A DNA stretch of 64,000 bases from Savagea serpentis (GTDB lineage: Bacteria; Bacillota; Bacilli; Bacillales_A; Planococcaceae), in contig NZ_JADKPV010000001.1 in the NCBI RefSeq assembly GCF_015351395.1, forward strand, positions 682,001 through 746,000, written 5' to 3'. Below are positions 17,352 through 26,980 of this stretch, piece after piece. Position numbers and translations under genes: made by a program. The notes below the pieces were generated by a model. It did no database searches, was not told the DNA's origin, and saw only the letters and a program-made list of their open reading frames with translations. The stretch's first letter is position 1; each line of letters begins with the position of its first letter.

Positions 17352-17366
17352 TTAAGTGAATCAAAA

Positions 17367-17419
17367 ACTTAAAACTACTGCTCAGTGAGAAAAACTTAAT
17401 AGGAGCAGTAGTTTTAAGT
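17367..17419 (+). terminator. Strong terminator between the small gene and cas3
   Basis: A 17-bp perfect stem (ACTTAAAACTACTGCTC / GAGCAGTAGTTTTAAGT). It insulates cas3 from the small gene. Confidence 0.85.
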
Positions 17420-17517
17420 ACATGGGATAACGAAAATGAGCGAATTATGTTAAAAAGATAAATCTCTATAACATAGTAAAAGAGCATAAACATGTATAAA
17501 AATCCCATGGAATCTAA

Positions 17518-17547
17518 TTGTATATTCTAGGTAATGTGATATTATAA
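17518..17547 (+). promoter_or_regulatory. Probable cas operon promoter
   Basis: TTGTAT (17518-17523) and TATTAT/TTATAA (17540-17547) with 16-18 nt spacing lie just upstream of the cas3 ribosome-binding site GAAGAGGTGA. I found no match to the pseudo-repeat guide here. Confidence 0.5.
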
Positions 17548-17567
17548 AATCGAAGAGGTGATATAAA

Positions 17568-19955
17568 TTGTTCATTGCTCATATACGAGAATCTGATTCT
17601 AAAGTCCAGACTGTACAGGAACATTTGCTCAGTGTGTCTCAATTAGCAAGAGAATATGGAAGCGCTTTACACATTTCTTCTATCGCTGAATTGGCGGGAT
17701 TTTTGCATGATATGGGAAAATATACATCTGCTTTTACAGATTATTTGCAATCTGTTGTCTTAAAAGGAGAACGAATACGCCCTCATATTGATCATTCGAC
17801 AGCAGGCGCAAAATATTTGTATGAAAACTTTTGGGACACTCAAGATATGTTGCAATGCTATGTTGTTGAAATTGTCGGCATGGCGATATTGTCTCATCAT
17901 TCAGGCCTCCAAAACTTTTTAGCGACCGATGGAAGTGTTGGAGATTATATGAGGCGCGTCGATGAGAAAGACCTTCCATATTACGAAGAAGTCGTTCAAA
18001 ATTTTGAATCATATGAAGGAAATACAGAACGAGTGATTCAGTTAATGAAACAATCAAAAAAAGAACTCACTCATTTTTTAGAAAAGGCTAAAACGTTAAA
18101 CGACGCACGAAATGCAGGCGACGCAGCTTTAATTACGCTAAGTCATTTACAAAAGCTCGTATTTAGTATCTTGATTGATGCAGATCGTACAGATACGAGA
18201 CGATTTGAAGAAGCGATAATTGAAGAAAAATATGATGAAAAAAAGATTTTTGAAAGCGCTTATCACAATTTAAATGAACAGTTACAAAAATGGGCACAAC
18301 GAGAGCCTTCTCCTTTAGATCAACTACGAGCTAATATGTCGGATCGTTGTGATGTGCTTGCTGAACAACCATCGCAAATATGGACATTGTCGATCCCAAC
18401 TGGTGGAGGAAAGACGTTGGCAAGTTTACGTTATGCACTTAAACATGCCATGCTACACGATAAGAATCGAATTATTTACGTCGTCCCCTACACGACGATT
18501 TTAGAGCAAAACGCACAAGCGGTGAGAAAGTATTTTGACGACCCGAGTGATGTATTAGAACATCATGCGAATGTGATTGATGATGAAAATTGGGATGCAG
18601 CAGAAGATTATTATGGTCGCCCGATTCATAAAAAAATGCAACTTGGACGAGATAATTGGGACCACCCTGTCATTTTTACGACGATGGTTCAATTTTTAGA
18701 TGCGTTTTATGCGAGAGGGACTCGAAAAGGGAGAAGAATGCATCGTCTTACGGAAGCGGTCATCGTATTTGATGAAGTGCAATCCGTCCCGCTCCAGCAC
18801 CAAGATTTATTTAATACAGCGATCAATTTTTTAGCGGATTACGGGAAGTCTAGTATTTTATTATGTACAGCGACACAACCGACTGTACATAAAATGGATT
18901 ACCCCATTTATTTAAAAGAGAATGCGGAAATGGTTCCACAACTTGAGCAAGTTGCTGAAGCTTTTGAGCGTGTCCGTTTCCACGATGAAATCGATCCAAA
19001 AGGGTGGGATACCGAACAGCTCGCTACTTTTATCGAACAAAAAAGTACCGACTATGCTTCCTTATTAATTGTACTGAATACGAAAAGTGCGGTTTTACAA
19101 CTTTACGAAGCGTTACAGCATCTAAAAACACATACGCTTTATCATTTAAGCACGTCGATGTGTGCAGCTCACCGTCATGATATTTTGAGTGAAATAAGAG
19201 AACGGTTAGACAATCAACTTCCGACGATTTGTATTAGTACTCAATTAATCGAAGCGGGCGTTGACATTAGTTTTGAAGCGGTTGTCAGGTCTTTAGCAGG
19301 GCTTGATTCTATCGCTCAGGCAGCAGGACGTTGTAATCGGAATGCAGAAAGAGCGTATGGGGATGTTTATCTCGTGAAATTAAATTCTGAAGCCCTCGAT
19401 CGTTTGCCAGAAATAAGAGTAGGTGCAGAAACGACATTAGATTATGTCCGCACAGAGGATGATTATTTACAATCACTCGTGAAGCCTTCGATGATTGAAC
19501 GTTTTTATAGCTTTTATTATGAAACGGCAAAACGAGCAATAAAACCTCATCCAAAAGAAGTGAATCGCCCGCTCATTTATTTTTTAAACAAGCCAGAACT
19601 ATATTTACCTTATCGGAAAACAGCGATGGTTACGATGTATAAGACGGTGGAGCGACACTTTCAAGCAATCGATTCACCGACGACGGGAATTATCGTTCCT
19701 TATAATGACGAAGCAAAGGAACTCATTGCAGCGTTGAATGAAGAACTACCATTAGAACATTTAAATGCACTGATGAAACGTGCACAACAATATGTCGTGA
19801 ACGTTTATGACTATACGTTACAAGCACTGATTCGTGAAGATTTAATCGATGTGCTTTATCATGATTCGCTTTATGTATTGCTAGAAGGTGGATACCACGA
19901 AAATTATGGAATCTCCATTGAGGGAGACGGACAAAAATCAAGTTTCATTTTTTAA
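17568..19955 (+). CDS. cas3: Type I-C CRISPR nuclease/helicase Cas3
   Basis: The 795-residue protein has an N-terminal HD nuclease domain (QEHL with His19, FLHDMGK with His47-Asp48, ILSHHSG near 108) and an SF2 helicase: Walker A PTGGGKT near 278, DEVQ in place of the DExH box near 401, motif III CTATQPT near 432, and motifs [19 protein letters not shown] and QAAGRCNRN near 560-590. It is recruited by Cascade to degrade target DNA. Start TTG 17568 has GAAGAGGTG upstream. All catalytic residues appear intact. It is the first gene of the cas3-cas5-cas8-cas7 operon, with 13 nt to cas5. Confidence 0.95.
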   Translation: MFIAHIRESDSKVQTVQEHLLSVSQLAREYGSALHISSIAELAGFLHDMGKYTSAFTDYLQSVVLKGERIRPHIDHSTAGAKYLYENFWDTQDMLQCYVVEIVGMAILSHHSGLQNFLATDGSVGDYMRRVDEKDLPYYEEVVQNFESYEGNTERVIQLMKQSKKELTHFLEKAKTLNDARNAGDAALITLSHLQKLVFSILIDADRTDTRRFEEAIIEEKYDEKKIFESAYHNLNEQLQKWAQREPSPLDQLRANMSDRCDVLAEQPSQIWTLSIPTGGGKTLASLRYALKHAMLHDKNRIIYVVPYTTILEQNAQAVRKYFDDPSDVLEHHANVIDDENWDAAEDYYGRPIHKKMQLGRDNWDHPVIFTTMVQFLDAFYARGTRKGRRMHRLTEAVIVFDEVQSVPLQHQDLFNTAINFLADYGKSSILLCTATQPTVHKMDYPIYLKENAEMVPQLEQVAEAFERVRFHDEIDPKGWDTEQLATFIEQKSTDYASLLIVLNTKSAVLQLYEALQHLKTHTLYHLSTSMCAAHRHDILSEIRERLDNQLPTICISTQLIEAGVDISFEAVVRSLAGLDSIAQAAGRCNRNAERAYGDVYLVKLNSEALDRLPEIRVGAETTLDYVRTEDDYLQSLVKPSMIERFYSFYYETAKRAIKPHPKEVNRPLIYFLNKPELYLPYRKTAMVTMYKTVERHFQAIDSPTTGIIVPYNDEAKELIAALNEELPLEHLNALMKRAQQYVVNVYDYTLQALIREDLIDVLYHDSLYVLLEGGYHENYGISIEGDGQKSSFIF

Positions 19956-19968
19956 GGAGGTGAAAGCA

Positions 19969-20694
19969 ATGCGAAATCAAATTGAGTTTGTAGTGTATGG
20001 AAAGTACGGTTTATTTACAGATCCTGTCACAAAAATCGGAGGAGAAAAATTTACGTATCAAGTCCCGACATATCAAGCGTTGAAAGGCATTGTAGAAAGC
20101 ATTTATTGGAAGCCATCGATCACATGGTACATCGACGAAGTACGTGTGATGAACGCTATACAGACAGAGGTTAAAAGTATGCGACCGATGAAATACCAAA
20201 ATCCAGCGAATGAATTAGCATATTATACGTATTTACGAGAACCATGTTATCAAGTGCGAGCGCATTTTGAATTTAATGAGCACCGTCCAGATTTAAAACA
20301 AGATTGGAATGAACATAAGCATCATAATATTGCGAAACGATCCGTAGAGCGGGGGGGACGTCGCGACATTTTCTTAGGAGCGCGTGAATGTCAAGGTTAT
20401 GTGGAAGCTTGTGAATTCGGTAGCGGAAAAAGTTTTTATAATCAATATGGAGAACTATCATTTGGACCTATGTTTCATGGCTTTACGTATCCTGATGAAA
20501 GTGGAGAGGATATTTTACAAGCTCGTCTCTGGTCACCGACGATGAAAGATGGGATTATCAAATTTGTACGTCCTGAAGAATGTCCCATCGTTCGAAACAT
20601 TAAAAAATATGACCGAAAAGCATTTATTTTACAAGAAAATATGCAGTCAGTAGATGAGGAGTATGAACAATTATTTGGAAAGGAGGACTTATAA
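19969..20694 (+). CDS. cas5c: Type I-C Cas5 (Cas5c/Cas5d), pre-crRNA endonuclease
   Basis: The 241-residue RAMP-fold protein of the Cas5d group shows [15 protein letters not shown] near residue 5, [15 protein letters not shown]-like [12 protein letters not shown] near 27, Tyr and Lys residues around [23 protein letters not shown] near 110, and [10 protein letters not shown]. In type I-C systems Cas5d replaces Cas6 and cuts the repeat to leave an 11-nt 5' handle. ATG 19969 is preceded by AAGGAGGTG; an upstream in-frame ATG at 19888 lies inside cas3. As no cas6 exists in the window, it probably processes all nine arrays. Confidence 0.92.
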   Translation: MRNQIEFVVYGKYGLFTDPVTKIGGEKFTYQVPTYQALKGIVESIYWKPSITWYIDEVRVMNAIQTEVKSMRPMKYQNPANELAYYTYLREPCYQVRAHFEFNEHRPDLKQDWNEHKHHNIAKRSVERGGRRDIFLGARECQGYVEACEFGSGKSFYNQYGELSFGPMFHGFTYPDESGEDILQARLWSPTMKDGIIKFVRPEECPIVRNIKKYDRKAFILQENMQSVDEEYEQLFGKEDL

Positions 20695-22662
20695 ATGAGT
20701 TGGATGCAACGATTAGCAGATGTGTACGACAATAATATACATCGAGTCGGAGAGTTTGAAACACGTTACAATCGAGAATTCACGTTAATGCCGATCGCTC
20801 ATGTTTCACAAAACGTGCAATTGGAAGTGATATTGAAGGAAGATGCAACCTTCCATCGTGCACGTGTCATTCCCAAAGAGGAATCGTCTACTATCATTCC
20901 AGCGACACTCGATTCTGCAAACCGTTCAGGGTCAAAGATTGCGCCACATTACGTGCACGATAAGCTGTTTTACGTAGCGAAAGACTATAAAAAATTCGGA
21001 AGCAATCGAAAACGCGATGAGAACTTTGACGCTTATGAGACTCAAATGCTCGATTGGGCGAGTCAGCCGAATGCTCCTGAAAAAGTGAAAGTTATTACGT
21101 CGTACATTCAAAAAGGTACGCTCATCCAAGATTTAATTAAGGCAGGCATCATTTATTTAGATACAGAGGGCCAAGTGATTGAAAAGTGGACGAGCCAAGA
21201 TGATAAAAAATATGGGATTGAAAAACCGCCACTGTATAAAGAAACGACAGGAACGGTATTTGATGCGACAGTACGCTTCGATGTTTTAAATGAAGTATCA
21301 AATGCGACTAGTTTTTGGCGAGACCCTGCACTTTTTGAAAACTTTATTGCGTATATACGTGATCGGATGATGAACGACCGAAAATTAATCAAAAGTGATC
21401 CAGATACGTTTAAAAAGGGAATCTGTTACGTCACGGGAGAAGAAGGATTGTTGACGACGCAGCACGGTTCGAAATTGCGCAATGCCGGTGACATGTCCAA
21501 AATCATTTCATCTAATGACGATAAAGGCTATACGTACCGTGGGCGTTTTAAAGAACCGACGGAAGCTGCACAAATTGGATACGATGTATCGCAAAAGTCG
21601 CATCAAGCATTGCGTTGGCTCGTGCAAAGACAAGGAACATATGTAGATACTCGATATTTCGTTACGTTTGGACATATCATGCCAGAGACGATTAATACGT
21701 TTGCGGGGTCATTTGATTTGATCGGCGCATCTTCTTCGGCAACAGAAGCGGTGACAGAAGAGTTGGCGAGTAAAGAAATCACGAAAGCGATACATGGTCT
21801 CGCTAATAATATCGAAGGGTTTTACGACAACCGTCTCATTACGATGGCACTTGATGCGGCAACGTCAGGGCGTTTGGCGATTGTTTATTATCAAGAAACG
21901 GACCCGAAGCTCTTTTTAGATGCGTTGACGCATTGGCATACACATTGTAGATGGATGCTATTTTACAGAGACGAAAATAAAAAGGTGAAAACGGCAATCG
22001 GTACGCCATCTACATTTGATTTAGCGAAAGCCATTTATGGGGACAAGACGAATCCAGCGGTTAAAAAAGAATTTTATACGCGAATTTTACCGTCTATTCT
22101 AGAACGTCGTCCGATTCCGAAAGACATGATTCGAAGCATTTACCAACGTGTCATTCGTCCGGAATCGTTTAAAGGAACGATGGAGTCATGGGATCAAACG
22201 TTACATATCGCATGTGCCATGATTTCATACAATGATAAAAAGGAGGTACCTGATATGACTTTGCAAAAAGAGAATATGAACCGCGACTATTTATTTGGAC
22301 GTTTGTTAGGAGTAGCGGAAGTTATGGAACGTCGTATTTTAAATGAACGTGATAAACAAGGGAAAGATAGTCGTTCAACAAATGCTATGCGATATTTCAC
22401 AGCATTTTCAAATCGTCCTGCTCGCACATGGCTTGTCATTCGCAAGCAATTACAACCCTACTTCGATCGACTTTACGCTCAATCAATTATAACAGCGACA
22501 ATGTATAGTAAACTGATTCAAGAAATTGAGGATGCAATCGGACCAGAGGGTATGACAGATATTGCGTTGCAACCGATTTTTTTAACAGGTTATAGCAGTC
22601 AAGTCCAAGAGATGTACAAGAAAAAAGAAGAAAAGGATGAGGAACATGACACTACAAAATAA
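20695..22662 (+). CDS. cas8c: Type I-C Cascade large subunit Cas8c (Csd1)
   Basis: The 655-residue Csd1-family protein shows SWMQRLADVYDNN at the N-terminus, AAQIGYDVSQKSHQALRWL near 304, VTFGHIMPET near 321, RLAIVYYQE near 394, and a C-terminal helical segment NYDYLFGRLLGVAEVMER-like (NRDYLFGRLLGVAEVME) that can be internally translated as Cas11c. ATG 20695 follows AAAGGAGG. AAAAAGGAGG at 22236-22245 shortly before ATG 22256 looks like a real internal start for a Cas11c-like small subunit, MTLQKENMNRDYL. The gene is intact and overlaps cas7 by 17 nt. Confidence 0.93.
   Translation: MSWMQRLADVYDNNIHRVGEFETRYNREFTLMPIAHVSQNVQLEVILKEDATFHRARVIPKEESSTIIPATLDSANRSGSKIAPHYVHDKLFYVAKDYKKFGSNRKRDENFDAYETQMLDWASQPNAPEKVKVITSYIQKGTLIQDLIKAGIIYLDTEGQVIEKWTSQDDKKYGIEKPPLYKETTGTVFDATVRFDVLNEVSNATSFWRDPALFENFIAYIRDRMMNDRKLIKSDPDTFKKGICYVTGEEGLLTTQHGSKLRNAGDMSKIISSNDDKGYTYRGRFKEPTEAAQIGYDVSQKSHQALRWLVQRQGTYVDTRYFVTFGHIMPETINTFAGSFDLIGASSSATEAVTEELASKEITKAIHGLANNIEGFYDNRLITMALDAATSGRLAIVYYQETDPKLFLDALTHWHTHCRWMLFYRDENKKVKTAIGTPSTFDLAKAIYGDKTNPAVKKEFYTRILPSILERRPIPKDMIRSIYQRVIRPESFKGTMESWDQTLHIACAMISYNDKKEVPDMTLQKENMNRDYLFGRLLGVAEVMERRILNERDKQGKDSRSTNAMRYFTAFSNRPARTWLVIRKQLQPYFDRLYAQSIITATMYSKLIQEIEDAIGPEGMTDIALQPIFLTGYSSQVQEMYKKKEEKDEEHDTTK
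22256..22662 (+). CDS. cas11c: Internal Cas11c small subunit (in-frame within cas8c)
   Basis: Inside cas8c an AAGGAGGTACCTGAT context precedes ATG 22256, in frame with the C-terminal helical domain, and would give about 135 residues. In type I-C Cascades, internal translation of cas8c yields the Cas11c small subunits that line the complex. The strong internal ribosome-binding site, unusual within a coding region, supports the same here. The product is inferred from family knowledge. Confidence 0.65.
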
Positions 22663-23509
22663 AATTGATTTTGCGGTTGTATTTACAGTGAATAAAGCAA
22701 ACCCGAACGGTGACCCGTTGAACGGAAACCGTCCGCGCCAAGATTATAACGGACATGGTGAAATGTCAGATGTTGCGATCAAGCGTAAGTTACGCAATCG
22801 TCTCCAAGATGAAGGTGAAAACATTTTTGTGCAATCGGATGAACGTCGTAATGACGCATTTCGTAGTTTGAAAGACCGTGCGGATTCTGTCGAGGAATTA
22901 AAAAAATTACTGAGTGACGCGAAAGCAGATGAAGAATTAGCAATTAAAATTGCTTCAGATGAATGGTACGATGTTCGCGCATTCGGTCAAGTCTTCGCTT
23001 TTAAAGGTACGAAAATGTCAGTCGGTGTGCGAGGTCCTGTATCGATACATACAGCGACAAGTATCGATCCTGTCGACATCACGAGCATGCAAATTACAAA
23101 AAGCGTAAACTCGACGACAAATACGACAAATCCAGGTCAAAAAACATCGGACACGATGGGAATGAAGCACCGCGTCGATTTCGGAACGTATATCTTTTAC
23201 GGAAGCATTAATCCGCAACTTGCTGAAAAAACTGGCTTTACAAGTGAAGATGCTGAAAAGTTAAAACAAGCGCTCATTACTTTGTTTGCAAATGATGCAT
23301 CTTCCGCGCGTCCGGATGGATCGATGGAAGTGAACAAAGTGTTCTGGTGGGAGCACAACAATAAAATTGGTCAATATTCATCCGCTAAAGTGCACCGCTC
23401 TGTTAAAATAGAGCGCACAGTCGATGGACTAGCGACTTCATTTGAAGATTATGACATTCAAGTCGAACCTTTAGAAGGGCTTGACGTTCAAGTGTACGAT
23501 GGACTCTAA
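22646..23509 (+). CDS. cas7c: Type I-C Cascade backbone Cas7 (Csd2)
   Basis: The 287-residue Cas7/Csd2 protein has [20 protein letters not shown] near residue 8, [12 protein letters not shown] near 42, [12 protein letters not shown] near 108, [16 protein letters not shown] near 127, [16 protein letters not shown] near 177, and [11 protein letters not shown] near 231. Multiple copies coat the crRNA in Cascade. ATG 22646 is chosen over 22637 because AAGGATGAGG precedes it. The stop overlaps the start of the cas4 remnant. Confidence 0.93.
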   Translation: MTLQNKIDFAVVFTVNKANPNGDPLNGNRPRQDYNGHGEMSDVAIKRKLRNRLQDEGENIFVQSDERRNDAFRSLKDRADSVEELKKLLSDAKADEELAIKIASDEWYDVRAFGQVFAFKGTKMSVGVRGPVSIHTATSIDPVDITSMQITKSVNSTTNTTNPGQKTSDTMGMKHRVDFGTYIFYGSINPQLAEKTGFTSEDAEKLKQALITLFANDASSARPDGSMEVNKVFWWEHNNKIGQYSSAKVHRSVKIERTVDGLATSFEDYDIQVEPLEGLDVQVYDGL

Positions 23510-23630
23510 TTCTGTATCGCTCATGATCTCGGGCATTCGACATTACGTATTTTGCCCGAGACAATGGGCGCTTATTCATATCGAGCAAGCTTGGGAGGAA
23601 AACGTGCTAACGGTAGAGGGAGTGGATTGA
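23499..23630 (+). pseudogene. cas4: N-terminal cas4 fragment fused into a CRISPR repeat
   Basis: ATG 23499 overlaps the end of cas7, as cas4 does in I-C operons. The frame reads [20 protein letters not shown] then [15 protein letters not shown], the conserved start of Cas4 including its first iron-sulfur Cys, and at codon 40 passes directly into repeat sequence, ending at the TGA of the repeat handle. The Cas4 codons GTA-GAG-GG coincide with the repeat's TAGAGGG, so a short shared sequence marks the joint. The rest of cas4 with cas1, cas2, the leader and the start of the array is missing. Confidence 0.9.
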
Positions 23631-23905
23631 AATAGCTGTTACAATCATCTACGGTCGCACTAGGATGGATGGTCTCCCTCTGCATAGAGGGAGTGGATTG
23701 AAATAGCACTCTTCATTAAGTCATCTGACCATCGATAGTCTCCCTCTGCATATAGGGAGTGGATTGAAATTGCTGGCGCAGCGAAATATTGATCTAATTT
23801 CACGTCTCCCTCTGCACAGAGGGAGTGGATTGAAATTCCCATTCCTTTTTGTGCATCGTCTGCATTTGTTAAGTCTCCCTCAGCATAGAGGGAAATGATG
23901 GAAGA
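23613..23905 (+). CRISPR. CRISPR array 3, directly downstream of cas7, leaderless
   Basis: It begins with a half repeat (23613-23633) fused to cas4. Complete repeats follow at 23672-23704, 23738-23770 and 23804-23836, and a degenerate terminal repeat at 23873-23905. Spacers are 38, 33, 33 and 36 nt, and the loop is GCAT. With no leader promoter, any transcription must come from the cas operon. Confidence 0.9.
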
Positions 23906-24337
23906 CATTTGAAGTGTTCCTTGAATGATATGGATGTACTTAGGTAAATATGCTATAACATGGGAGAGTAGATAATAAAATTTGAATTTGTACGGTGTAG
24001 AATTTGATGATGTGTATCTGTTAATCTAAAAGTGAGCCACATCGCAATTGAAAACTGAGCCACCTTGTAAGAAAATCCTACACACAGGGATTATGGAGAT
24101 TACTTATTTTTTGAAACGTTCGAAAGAAAGGGACTTTGATGTAAAGTGAATATTTGAATCAAGCACCTAACCAAATAAAAAATATATTCGATTCCTATTA
24201 TATCGGAAATGCAGTAGATTATCCGTGAAAACTTGGGAATTTTAACACCGATGTTCACAGCAATCTTAATCTTTGTAGCATGTGTATATTGCAAAATAAT
24301 CCATCTCATATAGAAATGTAAACGATGGAGGGATAGT
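23906..24337. other. Non-coding stretch with an insertion-sequence-like end
   Basis: Apart from the GTGAGCCAC/CTGAGCCACC motif pair at about 24015-24085 I see no gene. The rest is AT-rich and shows no terminator after array 3. Confidence 0.4.
24015..24085. repeat. Insertion-sequence end-like repeat, copy 1
   Basis: TAATCTAAAAGTGAGCCAC then AATTGAAAACTGAGCCACC resemble the multiple terminal repeats of IS21-type elements in Firmicutes. The CTGAGCCACC... part recurs at 30319-30353, there joined directly to the tail of a regulator gene. No transposase is present. Confidence 0.45.
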
Positions 24338-24667
24338 ATGAAATCAAATGAATATGTATTAGAGCGTATCAAGTTGTTATTACAGGAGCAAGGGAAATCC
24401 TACCAAGATTTGAGTAATGATACAGGCATTAGTAAATCTTCAATCGATTATATGCTATCAGGAGAGCGCGTGATGAAGCCAGAGCGTTTAGTGGCGATTG
24501 AAAAAGCATTAGGTACAGAAGTAAAGGATTTAATGAAAGTGAGTGAAACAAATGGGCCTTTACAAGTTATTTTAAGAGGTGAGCTAACGAATCGACAATC
24601 GAAACGGGCTTTTGAGGCAGTTCTTTTTGCCATTGAAGATTATATAACGATGAAGCAAGTAAATTAA
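24338..24667 (+). CDS. XRE-family helix-turn-helix regulator
   Basis: The 109-residue protein has an N-terminal HTH_3 domain: YVLERIKLLLQEQGKSYQDL, then SNDTGISKSSIDYMLSGERV near residues 24-47. A C-terminal helix-rich part (RGELTNRQSKRAFEAVLFAI) follows. The start ATG follows GATGGAGGG. It is a single-gene unit between array 3 and array 4. Its C-terminal third and downstream 250 bp are duplicated at 30356-30690. The regulated target is unknown. Confidence 0.8.
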   Translation: MKSNEYVLERIKLLLQEQGKSYQDLSNDTGISKSSIDYMLSGERVMKPERLVAIEKALGTEVKDLMKVSETNGPLQVILRGELTNRQSKRAFEAVLFAIEDYITMKQVN

Positions 24668-24858
24668 ATAAAAGCAAGAGAACAAGCTAAAAAATGTAAA
24701 ATAGACTGAATAAACATGCCAAAAATCTTTTCGCACGGAGAAGGTTTTTTTTGTGGATTGTGCGAAGTCAGGAGAAAAAGCATCGCCTCTCCATTTCGTT
24801 TTAATTTGATACATAACACTCAATATATAGCATAAGACAAGACATCTTTTCCAAACAT
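24571..24858 (+). repeat. Duplicated segment, copy 1 (see 30355-30690)
   Basis: The end of the regulator gene and the following non-coding DNA up to GACATCTTTTCCAAACATT recur almost identically at 30355-30690. This copy lacks a 45-bp segment with a terminator hairpin that the other keeps, so it has suffered a deletion. Confidence 0.85.
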
Positions 24859-24977
24859 TCGCAAAGAAAATAGCGATTTTTATGAAATTTTCATGAAATT
24901 CTAGATGTCACTTGCAAGAAAAAGGGAAACGAGGCACAATATGTAGTAATTGAGGGATTCAAACACACTCCCTCGTA
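24859..24977 (+). promoter_or_regulatory. CRISPR leader L4, 5'-truncated (119 bp)
   Basis: It starts within the leader at TTCGCAAAGAAAATAG and lacks about the first 35 bp; the promoter region and the junction with the repeat are intact. Confidence 0.8.
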
Positions 24978-25077
24978 GTCTCCCTCTACACAGAGGGAGT
25001 GGATTGAAATTGGATAATCAGGCATTTCCCACTCATATAAAGAAGTCTCCCTCTACATAGAGGGAGTGGATTGAAAT
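24978..25077 (+). CRISPR. CRISPR array 4: two repeats, one spacer
   Basis: Repeats at 24978-25010 (ACAC loop) and 25045-25077 (ACAT loop) flank a 34-nt spacer. About 35 nt after the second repeat (25078-25112) could be a last spacer whose terminal repeat is lost. Confidence 0.88.
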
Positions 25078-25169
25078 CTCAAAAACTATCTATCTTTGCA
25101 GGAGCAGACTGGAATAAGGATAGATTTGTTAAAAAATGTAACACATAAAATTTAGGAGTGACAGATCCC

Positions 25170-25982
25170 ATGAATTTTGTATTCGATCTAGATGGAACGA
25201 TATGCTTTAAAGGACAACCCATTTCAGAGAAACTTTTAAACTCGCTTGAAAAGCTTCAAATGGACGGACACGATGTCATCTTTGCTTCAGCAAGACCGAT
25301 TCGAGATATGCTACCTGTCATTGACGCACGATTCCATGAATATACTATGATAGGGGGAAATGGCTCTTTAATCTCGGTTAATGGAACGATTCGCTATTCT
25401 CATTCTTTTACAGACACACAGATAGATTCTATTCACAAAATATTAGATGAATACAATGCTACTTATTTGATGGATGGAGAATGGAACTACACATATACGG
25501 GGCCTGTAGATCATGCTATTTTAGACAATCTGGACCCCTCAAACTTAGCAAAAAATATCAAGCTTTCCGATCATCAATCGATTATCAAAATATTAGTTTT
25601 GACGGCAGATGACATGAATCAAGTGCTCGATGCTATTCTCAAATTGGATGTAACTGTACATAAACATGGAAATGAAAATGTCATCGATATTAGCCCACAA
25701 GGAATCAATAAATGGAGCGCTTTGAATAAGTTAGAAATTGAAAAAGGAAATTATATCGCTTTTGGCAATGATGCGAATGATATATCGATGTTTAAGAATG
25801 CGGCATATTCGATTATGGTAGGTCATCATAAGGAACTATCCCAATATGCTTCCGAATCGATACCACTGAGTGAGGACGTAGAAGATGATATCATTGAAAA
25901 AATAAACGTCTTATCCGAAATAAAGCAACACGGTGACGCGGGAATCGATTCATTTAATATCGCCTTTCTCAATAATGGATGA
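25170..25982 (+). CDS. HAD-family hydrolase, Cof/C2B-cap type
   Basis: The 270-residue phosphatase has motif I FDLDGTICFKG near residue 5, motif II FASARP near 38, a Lys-containing motif III region (INKWSALNKLEIEKG) and motif IV AFGNDANDISMFKNA near 194. The C2B cap between motifs II and III places it in the Cof subfamily, which dephosphorylates sugar phosphates, FMN or nucleotide-like substrates. ATG 25170 is preferred to GTG 25158, which abuts the ribosome-binding site TAGGAG. No neighbour suggests its substrate; it sits as a lone gene between CRISPR arrays. Confidence 0.8.
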   Translation: MNFVFDLDGTICFKGQPISEKLLNSLEKLQMDGHDVIFASARPIRDMLPVIDARFHEYTMIGGNGSLISVNGTIRYSHSFTDTQIDSIHKILDEYNATYLMDGEWNYTYTGPVDHAILDNLDPSNLAKNIKLSDHQSIIKILVLTADDMNQVLDAILKLDVTVHKHGNENVIDISPQGINKWSALNKLEIEKGNYIAFGNDANDISMFKNAAYSIMVGHHKELSQYASESIPLSEDVEDDIIEKINVLSEIKQHGDAGIDSFNIAFLNNG

Positions 25983-26320
25983 TGTTGAGGCGACACTTTT
26001 TTATATAATGGCATTTCACTCTACTAAAGCAGGTGAAAGGACTCTATTTTTGAAATATGAGGCCCCTGTTTTTTACATAGATAAACCAATACTCAACTGC
26101 TTCTGAAGCGTAGGTACTCTAATCTATTTTATTTTCCCAACCCCAAAACTATAATAAACACTTTACAATAATCTGGCAATTCTTTATATTTAAGTAATCA
26201 AGAAAGAGAGAGTAAATCGGCAGAATCTTAGCGGAGTAGGCGTTTCAAGTCTAGTTTTCATCAAGTTTTTCGTGGGCCACCTAGATTGGCTATCTGCAGG
26301 AGAGGGGTGTCCATTTAAAT
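25983..26320. other. Non-coding stretch
   Basis: I see no gene, hairpin or repeat in this AT-rich DNA other than a probable ribosome-binding site (AGGAGAGGGG) leading into the next gene. Confidence 0.4.
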
Positions 26321-26818
26321 ATGAAAAATGTAATTTTTTACACGTCTATCGTTTTAAACATTGTGTTGATTATTATTGTGTTCTTTGTATACTCCAGGCT
26401 AGACAGTAATAAAGAAATTGCATCGAATGAAATCCAACATCAATTAATTGAAGTGGAAAGCGTTATAGGTGAACAGATGCAATTATCATGGAGGAATCCC
26501 GAATTAGTAACAAGACAGTTGGATAAATCCTTAAAAATCATGCGACGCTCTTTTGAACTAATAGAAAAATCATCTATTGCTGTAAATAAATCTGACATCG
26601 AGGTTATAGACTCTGTCCTCGGCAAGTTGGAGTTATATAAAAAGGCGGAATCACAGGTCGAACCTCAAGAAATAGATCGTTTTGAAATGCTCTCAGCAAC
26701 TCTTCGAAAAGAAGGAGTTGGCCAAGGTATTCCAATTACAGTTAATAACTACGATGCTTTCATTCGGAAAATGAAAGCGCTAGATTATAAAATTGAAAAT
26801 CCTTTAGACAAAAAATAA
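26321..26818 (+). CDS. Membrane-anchored protein of unknown function
   Basis: The 165-residue protein has one N-terminal membrane segment (residues 4-24, FYTSIVLNIVLIIIVFFVY) followed by a mostly helical extracytoplasmic part rich in Glu, Lys and Ser, predicted coiled coil between about 35 and 110. ATG 26321 has AGGAGAGGGG placed about 15 nt upstream. No family recognised. It lies directly before a truncated insertion element and the Cmr relic. Confidence 0.6.
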   Translation: MKNVIFYTSIVLNIVLIIIVFFVYSRLDSNKEIASNEIQHQLIEVESVIGEQMQLSWRNPELVTRQLDKSLKIMRRSFELIEKSSIAVNKSDIEVIDSVLGKLELYKKAESQVEPQEIDRFEMLSATLRKEGVGQGIPITVNNYDAFIRKMKALDYKIENPLDKK

Positions 26819-26901
26819 TTTGGTTATTTCTTTAAAATAACCCACCTATTATAATCTAGCCCAATAAAGTTAGACAAATCATTTCAAGCAAGTCCTAAGA
26901 C

Positions 26902-26973
26902 TTAAGTTCGGTATTCTACCGGGCTTAGGTCTTTTAATTTCGCTTTCATACGTTTGTGATAGTAGTACTTAAT
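26902..26973 (-). mobile_element. IS3-family (IS150-like) transposase C-terminal remnant
   Basis: On the minus strand the last 23 codons read KYYYHKRMKAKLKDLSPVEYR followed by T and stop, the typical end of an IS3-family OrfB transposase. Sequence downstream on that strand to about 26860 (ending in GTCTAACTTTATTGGGC) looks like the element's end. The catalytic domain and other end are gone; the break is 8 nt from the Cmr relic, so the insertion or its deletion likely truncated that gene. Confidence 0.7.
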
Positions 26974-26980
26974 TTTACAT

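Noticed and set aside
17418-17567. Second target of the crRNA-like guide in the cas3 promoter (CreR-type autorepression)
   Set aside because: I looked for TTC followed by ACTTA-like sequence and found none; the only good match is at 17099-17114.
23660-23908. Minus-strand open frame with repeated ISIHSLYAEGD
   Set aside because: It is translation of CRISPR array 3; the peptide repeat is the CRISPR repeat read in one frame.
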